From positions 68,006 to 132,005 of the forward strand of contig FIZJ01000011.1 of assembly GCA_900019385.1 (NCBI GenBank): a DNA stretch of 64,000 nt, read 5' to 3'. The position numbers and the translations under genes are program-made. The notes under the pieces are model-generated. The model had not been told where the DNA came from. It made no database searches and saw nothing but the letters and a program-made list of their open reading frames with translations. This document shows positions 1 to 11,212 of this stretch, one piece after another. This stretch comes from an uncultured Clostridia bacterium. GTDB taxonomy: Bacteria; Bacillota; Limnochordia; Darwinibacteriales; DTU012. Position 1 is the first letter of the stretch. Every line of letters starts with the position of its first letter.

Positions 1-362
1 GGACAGTCATTGCCGATCCGGATCAACTCAGCAAGATCATCGAGCAAGAGCGGACGCTGCTCGCCAGCCTGGAAGAGGCGGAACGGGAGCGCAGTCGGCT
101 CTTTGATGTCCTTGCCCCCGGAAAGAGCGTGAGCGAGTGGCTGGAAACAGTCACCGACGCTGAGCTGGCGGATCAGATCCATGATTTGGGAGCCAAGTTC
201 CACAGGCTGCGGCAGATCAATCAGCTGAACCAGCAGCTGCTTCAGGAATCGTTGAATCTGGTCCAATACAGCTTGAATCTGCTGGTGGCAGAGCCTCCTT
301 TGACATACGCGAAACCGAAGACAAAGGCATCAAACAAGCAGATAATCGATCGAAAGGTGTAG
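1..362 (+). CDS. flgN: FlgN-type flagellar export chaperone, 3' part
   Basis: The open frame enters from the left edge (first full codon at base 3) and ends at the TAG at 360-362, so the true start lies outside the window. The visible 119 residues are charged, helical and rich in Glu, Gln and Leu. This is what is expected of FlgN, the cytosolic chaperone that keeps hook-associated proteins FlgK and FlgL soluble for export. The gene sits 7 bases before flgK, the usual place of flgN in Firmicutes. The call rests on position and composition, because FlgN proteins are poorly conserved. Confidence 0.75.
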   Translation, partial: TVIADPDQLSKIIEQERTLLASLEEAERERSRLFDVLAPGKSVSEWLETVTDAELADQIHDLGAKFHRLRQINQLNQQLLQESLNLVQYSLNLLVAEPPLTYAKPKTKASNKQIIDRKV

Positions 363-369
363 TCAGATC

Positions 370-1836
370 ATGCGAGCGACATTCAGCGGCATTGAAATCG
401 CCCGGCGGGCGCTCCAGGCCCAGCAGGCATCCCTTGACACCGTTGGCCAAAACATCGCCAACGCCAATACACCCGGTTATTCCCGCCAGGTGGCGGTTCA
501 CCGTGCCAGCCAACCTTATGCCATGCCTCAGTTCACCCACAATCCCGTCAACGGCATGATGGGGACCGGTGTCGAAATTGCCAAGATGAGCCGGATGCGG
601 GATGAATTCGTGGAAATGCGCCTGCGCCAAGAACTGTACAACAAGAACTACTGGGAAATGATCAGCGACGGTTTGGAACAAGTCGAACTTATTTTCAACG
701 AACCTGGCGACAACGGCATTCACCGCGCCCTGGAACATTTTTGGGATGCGTGGCAGGAACTGAGCATCAATCCCCAGAGCGAAGCGGTGCGTTCAGTTGT
801 GCTCGAGCGGGGCAAGGTAGTGGCTTCCGCCATTAGTCATGTGCGCTACCAGTTGGGCAAGCTCCGGGATAATTACAATGGCCTGGTCTCTATTAAGGTG
901 GATGAGATAAACAATTACGCGGAACGGATCGCGGCTTTGAACCGGGATATCGTGAAAGTGAACGCCCAAGGATACCAGCCCAACGACTTGCTGGATCAAA
1001 GAGATCAGCTGCTGAAGGAACTGTCGGAGATAGTTAACATAGAAGTGGTCGTGGATCAGTACGGCGCGGCCAGCGTCAGCATCAGCGGCGCCACCCTCGT
1101 GCAGCGGACCGAGGTGTTCAAACTGGCGGTCCGCCCGGTAGATCCTGACTCCATGCCCAGCCCTCCCTATGATCAGGTCGAGGTGGTGTGGGAAGGATCC
1201 AATGTCAAGGCAGAGATCAGAGGGGGAGAGCTTGGCGGCATCCTGCAGTTCAGGGACACTTACATCCAGGAGTACATCCAGGATCTCAATCAGTGGACCG
1301 CTGACCTGATGAACACTGTGAATGAGATTCACCGCCGGGGTTATGACTTGGAAGGCGAAACCGGCCAGCCGTTCTTTATCTTGGCCAATGGCCCGGACGG
1401 CGTGATTCAGGCTGGTGATGATCCGAGCCTGCATATAGAAGTCGCTGTGCGGACTCCGTCGGCAATTGCCGCCAGTTCGCAAGTGGACGGAGACGGCAAT
1501 GTGGTCGTGGGCAACGGCGAGATCGCCTTAGAGCTGGCACAGCTGCGCCACACCAAGATCAACAACACAGAAAACACCATCGGCTCCCTGTTTAACGCCA
1601 TCATTTCCAAGATCGGTGTCGATGCCATGGAGAGCATTTCCATGGTGGAGAACGGCGAAGCCTTGATCAACCATCTGGAGAACATGCGGGAGGCCGTTTC
1701 AGGGGTCAACCTCGATGAAGAAATGGCGGACATGATCCGGTACCAGCACGCTTATTCCGCCGCCGCCAGAATGATGACGGCGCTGGATGAGATTCTGGCG
1801 ATCATCGTCAACCGCCTCGGCCTCTTCGGTAGGTAG
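370..1836 (+). CDS. flgK: Flagellar hook-associated protein 1 (FlgK)
   Basis: This 488-residue protein forms the first junction ring between hook and filament. The N-terminus carries the basal-body rod motif (IANANTPGYSRQ, about residues 28-39). The C-terminus has the matching helical segment (GVNLDEEMADMIRYQHAYSA, then ALDEILAIIVNRLG), which packs as a coiled coil with the N-terminus. The middle 300 residues are the variable exposed domain. It follows flgN and precedes flgL by 14 bases with a good AGGAGG site between, so the genes are probably co-transcribed. Length is typical for a short FlgK. Confidence 0.96.
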   Translation: MRATFSGIEIARRALQAQQASLDTVGQNIANANTPGYSRQVAVHRASQPYAMPQFTHNPVNGMMGTGVEIAKMSRMRDEFVEMRLRQELYNKNYWEMISDGLEQVELIFNEPGDNGIHRALEHFWDAWQELSINPQSEAVRSVVLERGKVVASAISHVRYQLGKLRDNYNGLVSIKVDEINNYAERIAALNRDIVKVNAQGYQPNDLLDQRDQLLKELSEIVNIEVVVDQYGAASVSISGATLVQRTEVFKLAVRPVDPDSMPSPPYDQVEVVWEGSNVKAEIRGGELGGILQFRDTYIQEYIQDLNQWTADLMNTVNEIHRRGYDLEGETGQPFFILANGPDGVIQAGDDPSLHIEVAVRTPSAIAASSQVDGDGNVVVGNGEIALELAQLRHTKINNTENTIGSLFNAIISKIGVDAMESISMVENGEALINHLENMREAVSGVNLDEEMADMIRYQHAYSAAARMMTALDEILAIIVNRLGLFGR

Positions 1837-1850
1837 GAGGAGGGCAGCCA

Positions 1851-2795
1851 ATGCGGGTTACCAACAATACATTGATTAACAACATGCTGCGGCACCTGAA
1901 CAGAGGCTTGAGCCGCCTTGACCGTCACCAGCAGCAGCTGGCCAGCGGCAAGCAGATTCTGAGGCCGTCGGACGATCCCGCCGGAGTGATCAGCGTCATG
2001 GAGCTCCGTTCTTCGCTCGCGGAGAACGACCAGCTCTTGAAGAATGTAACCGGCGCCCTTTCCTGGCTTGAATCGGTTGATACAGTATTGGGGTCTGTCA
2101 CCAGTGTGCTGCACCGGGCTAAGGAATTGACGGTTTATGCCGCCACCGGGACTTTGAACAGCGATGATCGCAACGCCATCCTCAAAGAAGTGGAACAGCT
2201 GTTTGCCAATGTTCTGGAACTGTCCAACGCCAGCCACGGCGGCCGCTACCTGTTCGCCGGCCAGAAAAGCACCACCATGCCGTTTCAGCGGGCAAGCGAC
2301 GACCCGGACAGCCCGGACTACTGGGTAATCAAGTACCACGGCGGCCTTGCCAACCAAGAGACAGCCGCGTTGAATGTGGAAATCAACTCCAATACAGTGA
2401 TAGATCTGAACATTATTCAGGCCAGCGGCACCAACGCCGAAGACGCGGAAGATCAAGTGTTCCTGCCGATCTTCAATGTTCTGTCAGGCATCATCCAAGA
2501 CATCAAAAACGATGATCCAGGTGCTTTGAACCAGCGCCTGGGAGAACTGGAGGACGCCCTGGACGGCCTGTTAAGCGTCAGGGCTGAAGTCGGCGCCAAG
2601 CTCCATCGGGTCGCGCTGGCGGAAGAACGGCTTAAGGATTTGCATTTGAATCTCAACAAAATGCTCAGCAACATCCAGGATATCGATGTCGCGGAAGCGA
2701 TCGTGAACCTGAAGAACGAGGAAAACGGCTACCGGGTGGCCTTGGCTGTAGGCGCCAGGATTATCCAGCCGACTTTGGTCGATTTCCTCAACTAG
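1851..2795 (+). CDS. flgL: Flagellar hook-associated protein 3 (FlgL)
   Basis: This 314-residue protein is the second hook-filament junction protein and is related to flagellin. The N-terminal helix (RVTNNTLINNMLRHLNRGL, followed by LASGKQILRPSDDPAG) and the C-terminal helix (AEAIVNLKNEENGYRVALAV) are the conserved D0/D1 regions of FlgL. The start is ATG at 1851 after an AGGAGG-type site. It directly follows flgK and precedes the DUF6470 gene by 13 bases. No flagellin gene lies in the window, so the filament gene must be elsewhere. Confidence 0.95.
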   Translation: MRVTNNTLINNMLRHLNRGLSRLDRHQQQLASGKQILRPSDDPAGVISVMELRSSLAENDQLLKNVTGALSWLESVDTVLGSVTSVLHRAKELTVYAATGTLNSDDRNAILKEVEQLFANVLELSNASHGGRYLFAGQKSTTMPFQRASDDPDSPDYWVIKYHGGLANQETAALNVEINSNTVIDLNIIQASGTNAEDAEDQVFLPIFNVLSGIIQDIKNDDPGALNQRLGELEDALDGLLSVRAEVGAKLHRVALAEERLKDLHLNLNKMLSNIQDIDVAEAIVNLKNEENGYRVALAVGARIIQPTLVDFLN

Positions 2796-2808
2796 GGGTC
2801 GAGTTTAA

Positions 2809-3315
2809 ATGCATCTTAGGATCACTACCGTCTACCCTCAGCTTCGGATCGATATTCAGTGGCCCAGGCTGCAGATCAATCAGCAGGTGGGGCATTTTGA
2901 GTATGAATATGAAGGGCCTGCGATCCATATCGATCAGCGGCAGCCCCGCAATGAACTGGGAATGGGAGATCTCGACTATTTCATGCGGAACGCGGCCGCC
3001 GCGGGGCACCAAACGGCAATCCGGGGCATAGCCCGGAGAGCTCAAGAAGGTGACCGGTTTGCCCGGGAAATGACCACTCAGAATACAGTGGCCCAATTGG
3101 CCAAAGAGCAGAGTTTTGAGGAGCTCCCGGAAATAAACGTTGATATCATGCCCAAGACCAGGCCGGCGATCACCGCGGTTTACCGAGTGAACATCCGCTG
3201 GATCGACGGAGGCGCGGACATAAGAGCTGATATCCATCCGCCGCGGATAGATGTTATCAAGGGTAGAGTGGACGTTCATTTCGATAAAGGCAATAAACTT
3301 TATCTAAAAGGGTGA
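2809..3315 (+). CDS. DUF6470 family protein in the flagellar operon
   Basis: The product has 168 residues and no signal peptide or membrane segment. The N-terminus (LRITTVYPQLRIDIQWPRLQ) and the alternating charged and aliphatic pattern match the DUF6470 (YviE-like) family, found between flgL and fliW in Bacillota flagellar operons. Its biochemical role is not established. The position (flgL 13 bases upstream, fliW 4 bases downstream) supports a flagellar role. The family call is from recognition of sequence and context only. Confidence 0.8.
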   Translation: MHLRITTVYPQLRIDIQWPRLQINQQVGHFEYEYEGPAIHIDQRQPRNELGMGDLDYFMRNAAAAGHQTAIRGIARRAQEGDRFAREMTTQNTVAQLAKEQSFEELPEINVDIMPKTRPAITAVYRVNIRWIDGGADIRADIHPPRIDVIKGRVDVHFDKGNKLYLKG

Positions 3316-3319
3316 CAAA

Positions 3320-3787
3320 ATGGTGAAAATCGAGACAACACGTTTTGGATCGATTGAGATCGATCCGGAGCAGATTATTGAGTTTCCCGACGGAATTCTC
3401 GGTTTTGAGGAGTATCATCGCTATGTAGTGGTCGAGCCGCCCGGGCACATCTTTAGTTTTCTGCAGTCTGTGGACGAGCCTTGGCTCAGTTTTGTGGTGA
3501 TCATGCCCGAACTGCTCCGAAGCGATTATTACGTCGATCTCGAGCCCCAGTTGGTCAAGGAACTCGGTTTTGAGGATCCCAAAGACGGTAAAGTGTTCGC
3601 GATTGTCACTATCCCTGAGGACATCGCAGAAATGACTGCCAATCTGCAGGCGCCGATTGTCATCAATCTCAAGACCAAACTGGCCAAACAGATTGTACTG
3701 ACAGATGGAGCATACAAAATCCGGCACAACGTTTTGGCAGAACTGCAGCGGAATGTGTTTCTAGCTGCCAAAACCGCATCCAAGTGA
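3320..3787 (+). CDS. fliW: Flagellar assembly factor FliW
   Basis: This 155-residue protein is the CsrA antagonist of Gram-positive flagellar systems. It binds either flagellin or CsrA, so CsrA is freed to repress flagellin translation when cytosolic flagellin accumulates. The sequence shows the family landmarks IEFPDGILGFEEYHRYVVVE near residues 18-37 and the NLKAPIVIN-like stretch (here NLQAPIVINLKTKLAKQIVL) near 112-131. It lies immediately upstream of csrA, the classical pairing. Confidence 0.96.
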   Translation: MVKIETTRFGSIEIDPEQIIEFPDGILGFEEYHRYVVVEPPGHIFSFLQSVDEPWLSFVVIMPELLRSDYYVDLEPQLVKELGFEDPKDGKVFAIVTIPEDIAEMTANLQAPIVINLKTKLAKQIVLTDGAYKIRHNVLAELQRNVFLAAKTASK

Positions 3788-3847
3788 GAACCGGGCGAGT
3801 CTAATTCCAGCGTTTCCGGGAAAGCTAAAGTCCAGGGAGGGACACCA

Positions 3848-4132
3848 ATGCTTGTGCTGACAAGGAAAGTTAATCAAAGCATTATGATCGGCGATCATAT
3901 TAAAATTGTCGTGGTCGATGTCCGCGGAGATCAAGTCAAGCTTGGCATTGAGGCTCCAAAAGAGATCAGTGTCCATCGGGAAGAGGTATACAGCGAGATC
4001 CAGGATGAAAACAAGCGCGCTGTTTTGACAAAGGATCTCGATCTGAAACAATTGGATGAGCTACTTAAGCCGGCAAAGCCCACCGAGGGTGGAACAGTCG
4101 ACAAGGGAGATAAAGGGGTGAATCGGTTGTGA
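3848..4132 (+). CDS. csrA: Translational regulator CsrA
   Basis: CsrA is a small dimeric RNA-binding protein that represses translation by covering GGA-containing ribosome-binding sites, classically that of flagellin. The N-terminus [20 protein letters not shown] and the [19 protein letters not shown] segment are canonical and contain the RNA-binding Arg and the EAP core. At 94 residues it is about 20 longer than the usual 60-75. The extra tail is a charged, probably disordered extension with no assigned role. It starts after AGGGAGG and its stop overlaps the flaG start, indicating translational coupling. Confidence 0.96.
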   Translation: MLVLTRKVNQSIMIGDHIKIVVVDVRGDQVKLGIEAPKEISVHREEVYSEIQDENKRAVLTKDLDLKQLDELLKPAKPTEGGTVDKGDKGVNRL

Positions 4133-4494
4133 TTCGGACTGACGGTATCAAGAACCATGCGCCTGTCCAAATGACCATGCGTGTCCAGCAAAACCAAGAA
4201 CAGGCTCATAACAAAAAGGCGGAGGAGTGCGATCCTTTCACCCAGCAGGCACTGAGCGAGAAAGACATGGAAAAAGTCACCACCGCACTGGAGTATCTCA
4301 ACAAGACCATGACCGTCTTTGACCGCAGCCTGGAATTCAGCGTCCATGAAGACACCAATCGGATCATAGTCAGAGTAATCAATCGGCTGCCGGAAGGGGA
4401 CGAAGTGATTCGGGAAATACCGCCTGAGCGTATCCTGGATTTGGTTGCCGCACTCATGAATATCGTCGGGTTGCTAGTTGACCAACGCGCATAG
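4129..4494 (+). CDS. flaG: FlaG family flagellar protein
   Basis: This 121-residue protein has the FlaG pattern in its second half: [18 protein letters not shown], a strand pair, then [19 protein letters not shown] and GLLVDQRA. FlaG proteins affect filament length, but the mechanism is not settled. Translation probably starts at GTG 4129, overlapping the csrA stop by 4 bases. The usual next gene fliD (filament cap) is missing, and fliS follows 14 bases downstream. Confidence 0.9.
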   Translation: MIRTDGIKNHAPVQMTMRVQQNQEQAHNKKAEECDPFTQQALSEKDMEKVTTALEYLNKTMTVFDRSLEFSVHEDTNRIIVRVINRLPEGDEVIREIPPERILDLVAALMNIVGLLVDQRA

Positions 4495-4508
4495 AAGGAG
4501 TTGTTCAC

Positions 4509-4877
4509 ATGAGTACACATGCTTTTCAGACTTACAAGCAGGTACAGGTGTCGACGGCGTCTGAAGGTGAATTGATCCTGATGCTGTTCGACGGTGCGAT
4601 CAGGTTTGCCAACCAAGCCCTGAACTGCCTCAAAGAGTCGGAACTGTCGGGTGCCAACGACAAACTGCTCAAGGCTCAGGACATTATCTATGAACTGATC
4701 CTGGCTCTGGATCTCGAGACGGGCGAGATTGCGCAAAATCTCTACCGGCTGTATATGTTCATCAACCGGCTGTTGATTCAGGCCAATGTCTCCAAGAACC
4801 CTGAACTGGTGAAGCAGGCCGTCAGGCTGCTGACAGAGCTGAGGTCAATGTGGCATGAGGTGGTGGCACAAGTTTGA
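4509..4877 (+). CDS. fliS: Flagellin export chaperone FliS
   Basis: FliS binds the C-terminus of flagellin in the cytosol and prevents premature polymerisation. The 122-residue sequence has the family pattern YKQVQVSTASEGELILMLFDGAIRFANQA near residues 8-36 and LYRLYMFINRLLIQANVSKNPE in the second helix region. It follows flaG. The stop overlaps the next start by 4 bases, so the downstream chaperone-like gene is likely translationally coupled. Confidence 0.96.
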   Translation: MSTHAFQTYKQVQVSTASEGELILMLFDGAIRFANQALNCLKESELSGANDKLLKAQDIIYELILALDLETGEIAQNLYRLYMFINRLLIQANVSKNPELVKQAVRLLTELRSMWHEVVAQV

Positions 4878-5374
4878 CCGCAGACATCCGCGATCAGCTG
4901 GGTGAACTGATCGACAGCTATAGACAGTTGACCCGCCACTACCAGAGCATCGCCGAATTTGGCCAGGAAGAAGTGGTTCTCATCGACCAGGGCGACATGG
5001 AGTCGCTTATGGACATCCTGCGCCAAAAAGAAGAGATCATGGCTGATGTCGGCAAGTGCCAAGAACAGATCGGCACGCTTCAGGATCAGATTGTCAGCCA
5101 TTACCAGCTGGAGTATTTCTCCTTGAACAAATTGGCGGCAGTGATCGACAGCGCCCACAGTGATTTACTGGAAAACCTCCGCAAAGTGATCAAGCAGCTG
5201 ATCAAGGAATTGGAGATCCTGGAAAAACAGGAGCGGATTCACGAGTCGATGCTTAAGAACCTTGCCAGAGAGGTGAGCAAGAGTCGGGCCCGCAAACAGG
5301 CCAAGGCAGGGGCGAAGGCCTATGAGAAGAACATCGGGCCCAAGTCGGGCAGTGACATTGATCTCAAGCGTTGA
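4874..5374 (+). CDS. FlgN/FliT-like flagellar chaperone
   Basis: The product has 166 residues, is entirely soluble, strongly helical and probably coiled-coil, with a basic C-terminal tail (KSRARKQAKAGAKAYEKN). A pattern of the type VLIDQGDMESLMDILRQKEEI resembles the FlgN family helix. The position directly after fliS, where fliT usually sits, supports a flagellar chaperone. It starts with TTG at 4874, overlapping fliS. Sequence identity is too weak to decide between FliT and a second FlgN. It is the last gene of the flagellar run. Confidence 0.6.
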   Translation: MTADIRDQLGELIDSYRQLTRHYQSIAEFGQEEVVLIDQGDMESLMDILRQKEEIMADVGKCQEQIGTLQDQIVSHYQLEYFSLNKLAAVIDSAHSDLLENLRKVIKQLIKELEILEKQERIHESMLKNLAREVSKSRARKQAKAGAKAYEKNIGPKSGSDIDLKR

Positions 5375-5418
5375 ACCGGGGGCAAATTCTCAAAATTACT
5401 ACTGGTCTAGCAAATTCC

Positions 5419-5447
5419 TTGACAATGCCCAAGGAGTGTGTTAGGGT
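5419..5447 (+). promoter_or_regulatory. Sigma-A type promoter of the cold-shock gene
   Basis: A perfect TTGACA (5419-5424) is followed after 17 bases by TAGGGT (5442-5447). The transcribed leader contains two copies of ACCGGT (about 5455-5470) before the AGGAGG site at 5481-5486. Cold-shock genes often have regulated leaders, but no role can be read here. Confidence 0.65.
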
Positions 5448-5496
5448 AGAGGTAACCGGTCGGCACCGGTAAGAATCTTTAGGAGGAATGTGTTTA

Positions 5497-5694
5497 ATGC
5501 TAGGCAAAGTAAAATGGTTTAACGCTGAGAAAGGCTACGGATTCATTGAGCGCGAAGACGGCGGCGATGTATTTGTACACTTCTCAGCAATCCAGGGGGA
5601 AGGATTCAAGACCCTGGAAGAAGGACAGGCAGTGCAGTTCGACATTGTCGAAGGTGAAAGAGGCCCACAGGCTGCCAATGTTGTGAAACTCTAA
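5497..5694 (+). CDS. csp: Cold-shock protein (CspA/CspB family)
   Basis: This 65-residue single cold-shock domain protein binds single-stranded RNA and DNA and acts as an RNA chaperone. Both RNA-binding motifs are present: KGYGFIE (RNP1) and DVFVHFSAI (RNP2). The start was placed at ATG 5497 because AGGAGG at 5481-5486 is 10 bases upstream. The in-frame ATG at 5488 is too close to that site. It is a single-gene unit with its own promoter and a terminator at 5705-5732. Confidence 0.96.
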   Translation: MLGKVKWFNAEKGYGFIEREDGGDVFVHFSAIQGEGFKTLEEGQAVQFDIVEGERGPQAANVVKL

Positions 5695-5704
5695 ACATGC
5701 GGAC

Positions 5705-5732
5705 AAGAACCAAGGCAACTTGGTTCTTTTAG
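5705..5732 (+). terminator. Terminator after csp
   Basis: A perfect 10-bp stem AAGAACCAAG / CTTGGTTCTT with a GCAA loop (5705-5728) is followed by a short T-rich stretch. It closes the csp transcript. Confidence 0.8.
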
Positions 5733-5843
5733 TTATTTGGAGGGTTTTCCGGCAGGCCTTGATGAGCCGCCTTGCCAGAGGAGGATTTTTTTGGGGCTGC
5801 TGGAATTATAATAATAGAGATAGACCAAAGGGGAGTGACAGAC

Positions 5844-6407
5844 ATGGCCGCAATGAAGATTGATGTCAAAGGCAAAAATCTCGAGATTACTCCTGCTTTA
5901 CGCGCTTACGCGGAAAAGAAGATCAGCAAGTTCGAGAAGTTTTTCAGCGACGGTAACGGAGAGCATCAGTCGATTGCAGTGATGATGATGCGCACAGAAC
6001 GGGAAGTTCATATCGCGGAGCTGACGATTGAGTATAGAGGCTTGGTCCTCCGCGGCGAAGGCCGCACAGTGGACATGTACAATTCGATTGACGAGGCTGT
6101 TGATCGAATCGAGCGGCAGTGGAACAAGTTCAAGACCAAGATCCAGAGGCGGTTCCAAGGCCCAAAACTTGGCGAAATGGCACCTCCAGCCGATGACGGA
6201 CTCGGAGCCGGCGCCGCCGATCGGGATTTCAGGATTGTCAAAGTCAAGCGCTTTCCCTACAAGCCGATGGCTGTTGAGGAAGCTATTATGCAGATGGAGC
6301 TTTTGGGCCACGATTTCTTTGTTTTCACCAATGCTGATGATGACCAGATCAACGTGGTCTACAAGCGCAGCGACGGCAACTATGGGTTGATTGAACCTGA
6401 GTTTTAG
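5844..6407 (+). CDS. hpf: Ribosome hibernation promoting factor, long form
   Basis: The 187-residue protein inactivates ribosomes by sitting in the 30S decoding region and joining two ribosomes into 100S dimers. The N-terminal S30AE domain (about residues 3-105) begins MKIDVKGKNLEITPALRAYAEKK after the first three residues. The C-terminal dimerisation domain begins IVKVKRFPYKPMAVEEAIMQM and ends with GNYGLIEPEF, so this is the long HPF of Firmicutes. ATG 5844 was chosen because GGGGAGTGA lies just upstream, and the longer frame lacks a site. A TATAAT-like -10 sits at 5807-5812. Confidence 0.94.
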   Translation: MAAMKIDVKGKNLEITPALRAYAEKKISKFEKFFSDGNGEHQSIAVMMMRTEREVHIAELTIEYRGLVLRGEGRTVDMYNSIDEAVDRIERQWNKFKTKIQRRFQGPKLGEMAPPADDGLGAGAADRDFRIVKVKRFPYKPMAVEEAIMQMELLGHDFFVFTNADDDQINVVYKRSDGNYGLIEPEF

Positions 6408-6428
6408 ACATTGGAAAGTAGGAGCGGC

Positions 6429-7554
6429 ATGAGTTCTTCACCAGTCTTGGTCCTCTTTGAAGGCGGCAGGGTCGAAAGTGAATTGGAAGAGTTGATGCGG
6501 CAGGTCCGGAAAGCTGTAGTGATCGATCAAATCCTGAAGGCTAAAGCGGGAGGATTTGAAAGAATAATACTGGCAACCTCCTATATGGACTTGGCCGAAG
6601 CGGCGGCAAAACTAGAAGTGGATGTGGATTACCAGCCGCAGGGAGCAGAGGAGTTCCACTTCGGCGAGCAACTCCTCAGGATTGTGACTCGGCGAAAGGT
6701 AGGAAAGGTGTTGTACATGGGGGGAGCGGCGGCTCCCCTTATTTCTGCTCAGGAACTGGGCTATGTCCGTACCCTGTTGGAGCGTCATGAGCAGGTGGTG
6801 ACAGCCAACAATTATTTCTCCGCCGATTTGGTGGGGTTCGCGCCTGCCTCGGCGCTGGCGTCCGTCGCCCTGCCGGCAATTGACAATTCCCTGCCCCAGA
6901 TTTTGGTCCGCGAGGCCAACCTCAAGTTTATTCCCCTGCAGCGCTCTTTAGGCCTGCACTTCGATCTGGACACTCCAGCCGATTTGGTGATTCTTGCCAA
7001 CCACCCAGGCGCCGGTGCCCACACCAGAGAAGCGATCGCCAAGACGGGAATTGACTCAGGGCAGTGCCAGAGAATCAAGCAGGTGATGCAGGACTTTCAA
7101 GCCGATTTGGTTGTGTTTGGGCGGGTCAATTCCTCTTTGTTCCAGCTTTTGGATCAGCTTACCCACTGCCGGATCCGCCTTTATTCGGAAGAGCGTGGGC
7201 TCAAAGCCCTAGGCCGGGACACCCGGGGCGAAGGGCGCTCCCTTGTGGGGGAAATGATCTCAGCTTACGGTTACGAACGGTTTTTCCAGTTCTTAAGCCA
7301 GATCTGCCGGGGAGCAGTGCTTGACACCCGGATCCTCTTCGCTCACTGGCAGTGGGAATTGTCCCAGACAGATCGGTTTTATTCCGATCTAGGCTTCATT
7401 GACAAGATCACCCATCCCGGCCTGCGTGAATTTACCGCTGCAGCGATCAACGCGGCAATCCCGGTGATGCTGGGAGGCCATTCGCTGGTCACGGGAGGGT
7501 TATGGGCTCTGCTTGACGCAGCTTATGTGGAATGGCAAGAAAGGATGACGATGG

Positions 7555-7583
<29 letters not shown>
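6429..7583 (+). CDS. Uncharacterised nucleotidyltransferase-like protein
   Basis: I do not recognise this 384-residue protein with certainty. The N-terminal 200 residues look like a MobA/CofC-type NTP-transferase fold: a first strand VLVLFEGG, an [22 protein letters not shown] helix-strand unit, and [19 protein letters not shown], typical of that fold's metal-binding or lid region. The classic GG-x-S-x-R-M-G loop is absent, so catalytic activity is uncertain. The C-terminal half contains [23 protein letters not shown] 6429 follows AGTAGGAG. The gene overlaps secA by 29 bases, so it is co-expressed with it. Confidence 0.45.
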
Positions 7584-10065
<2,482 letters not shown>

Positions 10066-10079
10066 AAGGAGTGAGGCGA

Positions 10080-11193
10080 TTGCTGTTTGATGTCAAAGAG
10101 TTTGCGGATCAAGTGGAGCAGCTGAAAACCAAGGTCGATGAACTGAGGGAATATCTTTGAGGTCGATGAGAAAAAGGATGAGATCGAGAGGTTGAACCAC
10201 CTCATGGCCGAACCTGGGTTCTGGGATGATCCGGAGACGGCCCAGAAGCATGTCCAGGCCATCAAGCGGCTGAAAGGGTCCGTCGAGGAGTGGGAACAGA
10301 TCGCGGGCGAACTGGAAGACGTTTTGGTGCTGGTGGAACTTGTTGCGGAAGAGCCCGATGCCGGGCTGGCAGAAGAACTGTCCGCCAGTGTCAGAGCCCT
10401 GCAGAAAAAGATCGAGCAGCTGGAGCTGAGTACGCTCCTTAGCGGCGAATACGACAGGAACAATGCCATTTTGACCATCCATCCCGGGGCAGGCGGCACC
10501 GAAAGCCAGGATTGGGCCTCGATGCTGCTGCGCATGTACAGCCGCTGGGCCGAAGACCACGGCTACCAGGTGGAAATCCTGGATCTGTTGGCAGGGGAGG
10601 AAGCGGGCATCAAGAGCGCGACCCTGCTGATCAGCGGGCTGAATGCATTTGGCTATCTGCAGGCAGAAAGAGGCGTTCACCGCTTGGTGCGGATCTCCCC
10701 GTTCGATGCCTCAGGCAGGCGGCACACATCGTTTGCTTCGGTGGAGGTCATGCCGGAAATCGATGACGATGTCGAACTGGAGATTGATCCCGCCGATCTG
10801 CGCATAGACACCTACCGGGCCAGCGGCGCCGGGGGGCAGCATGTGAACAAGACAGAGTCGGCGGTTCGGATCACCCATGTCCCCACCGGAATCGTGGTCC
10901 AATGCCAAAGTGAAAGGTCTCAGCATCAAAACCGGGAATCGGCCATGAAGATTCTCCGGGCCCGGTTAATGGAACTGAATCTCGCCAAACAGCAGGAAAA
11001 GATCGCACAGATTAAGGGCGAACAGCAGGAAATCGCCTGGGGAAACCAAATCCGTTCGTATGTCTTTTGCCCCTACACAATGGTGAAAGATCACCGGACC
11101 AATGTGGAGGTCGGTGATGTGAACGCAGTCATGGACGGTGAGCTGGATCAGTTTATCGAAGCGTACCTGAAGTCGAAAGCCAGGGGACAATAA
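10080..11193 (+). CDS. prfB: Peptide chain release factor 2, with programmed +1 frameshift
   Basis: RF2 recognises UAA and UGA stop codons. The first 26 codons run from TTG 10080 (AAGGAG just upstream) to CTT 10155-10157, followed in frame by TGA at 10158-10160. An internal Shine-Dalgarno-like AGGGAATAT precedes CTTTGA, matching the classical autoregulatory slip site. After skipping T10158, reading resumes at 10159 (EVDEKKDEIERL) and continues to 11193, giving about 370 residues. The anticodon-mimic SPF motif (RISPFDASGR) and the peptidyl-hydrolysis GGQ motif (GAGGQHVNKTES) are both present. Confidence 0.96.
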
Positions 11194-11212
11194 CCCTCGA
11201 GGAGCTAAGGCC

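Noticed and set aside
217-738. Long open frames antisense to flgK, uvrA, secA, groEL and others
   Set aside because: They are by-products of GC-rich coding sequence: composition is atypical, no binding sites precede them and the opposite strand carries well-supported genes.
5733-5843. A raiA-type structured RNA ahead of hpf
   Set aside because: The gap is only about 110 bases and shows none of the long conserved structure expected; only a -10 like sequence was seen.
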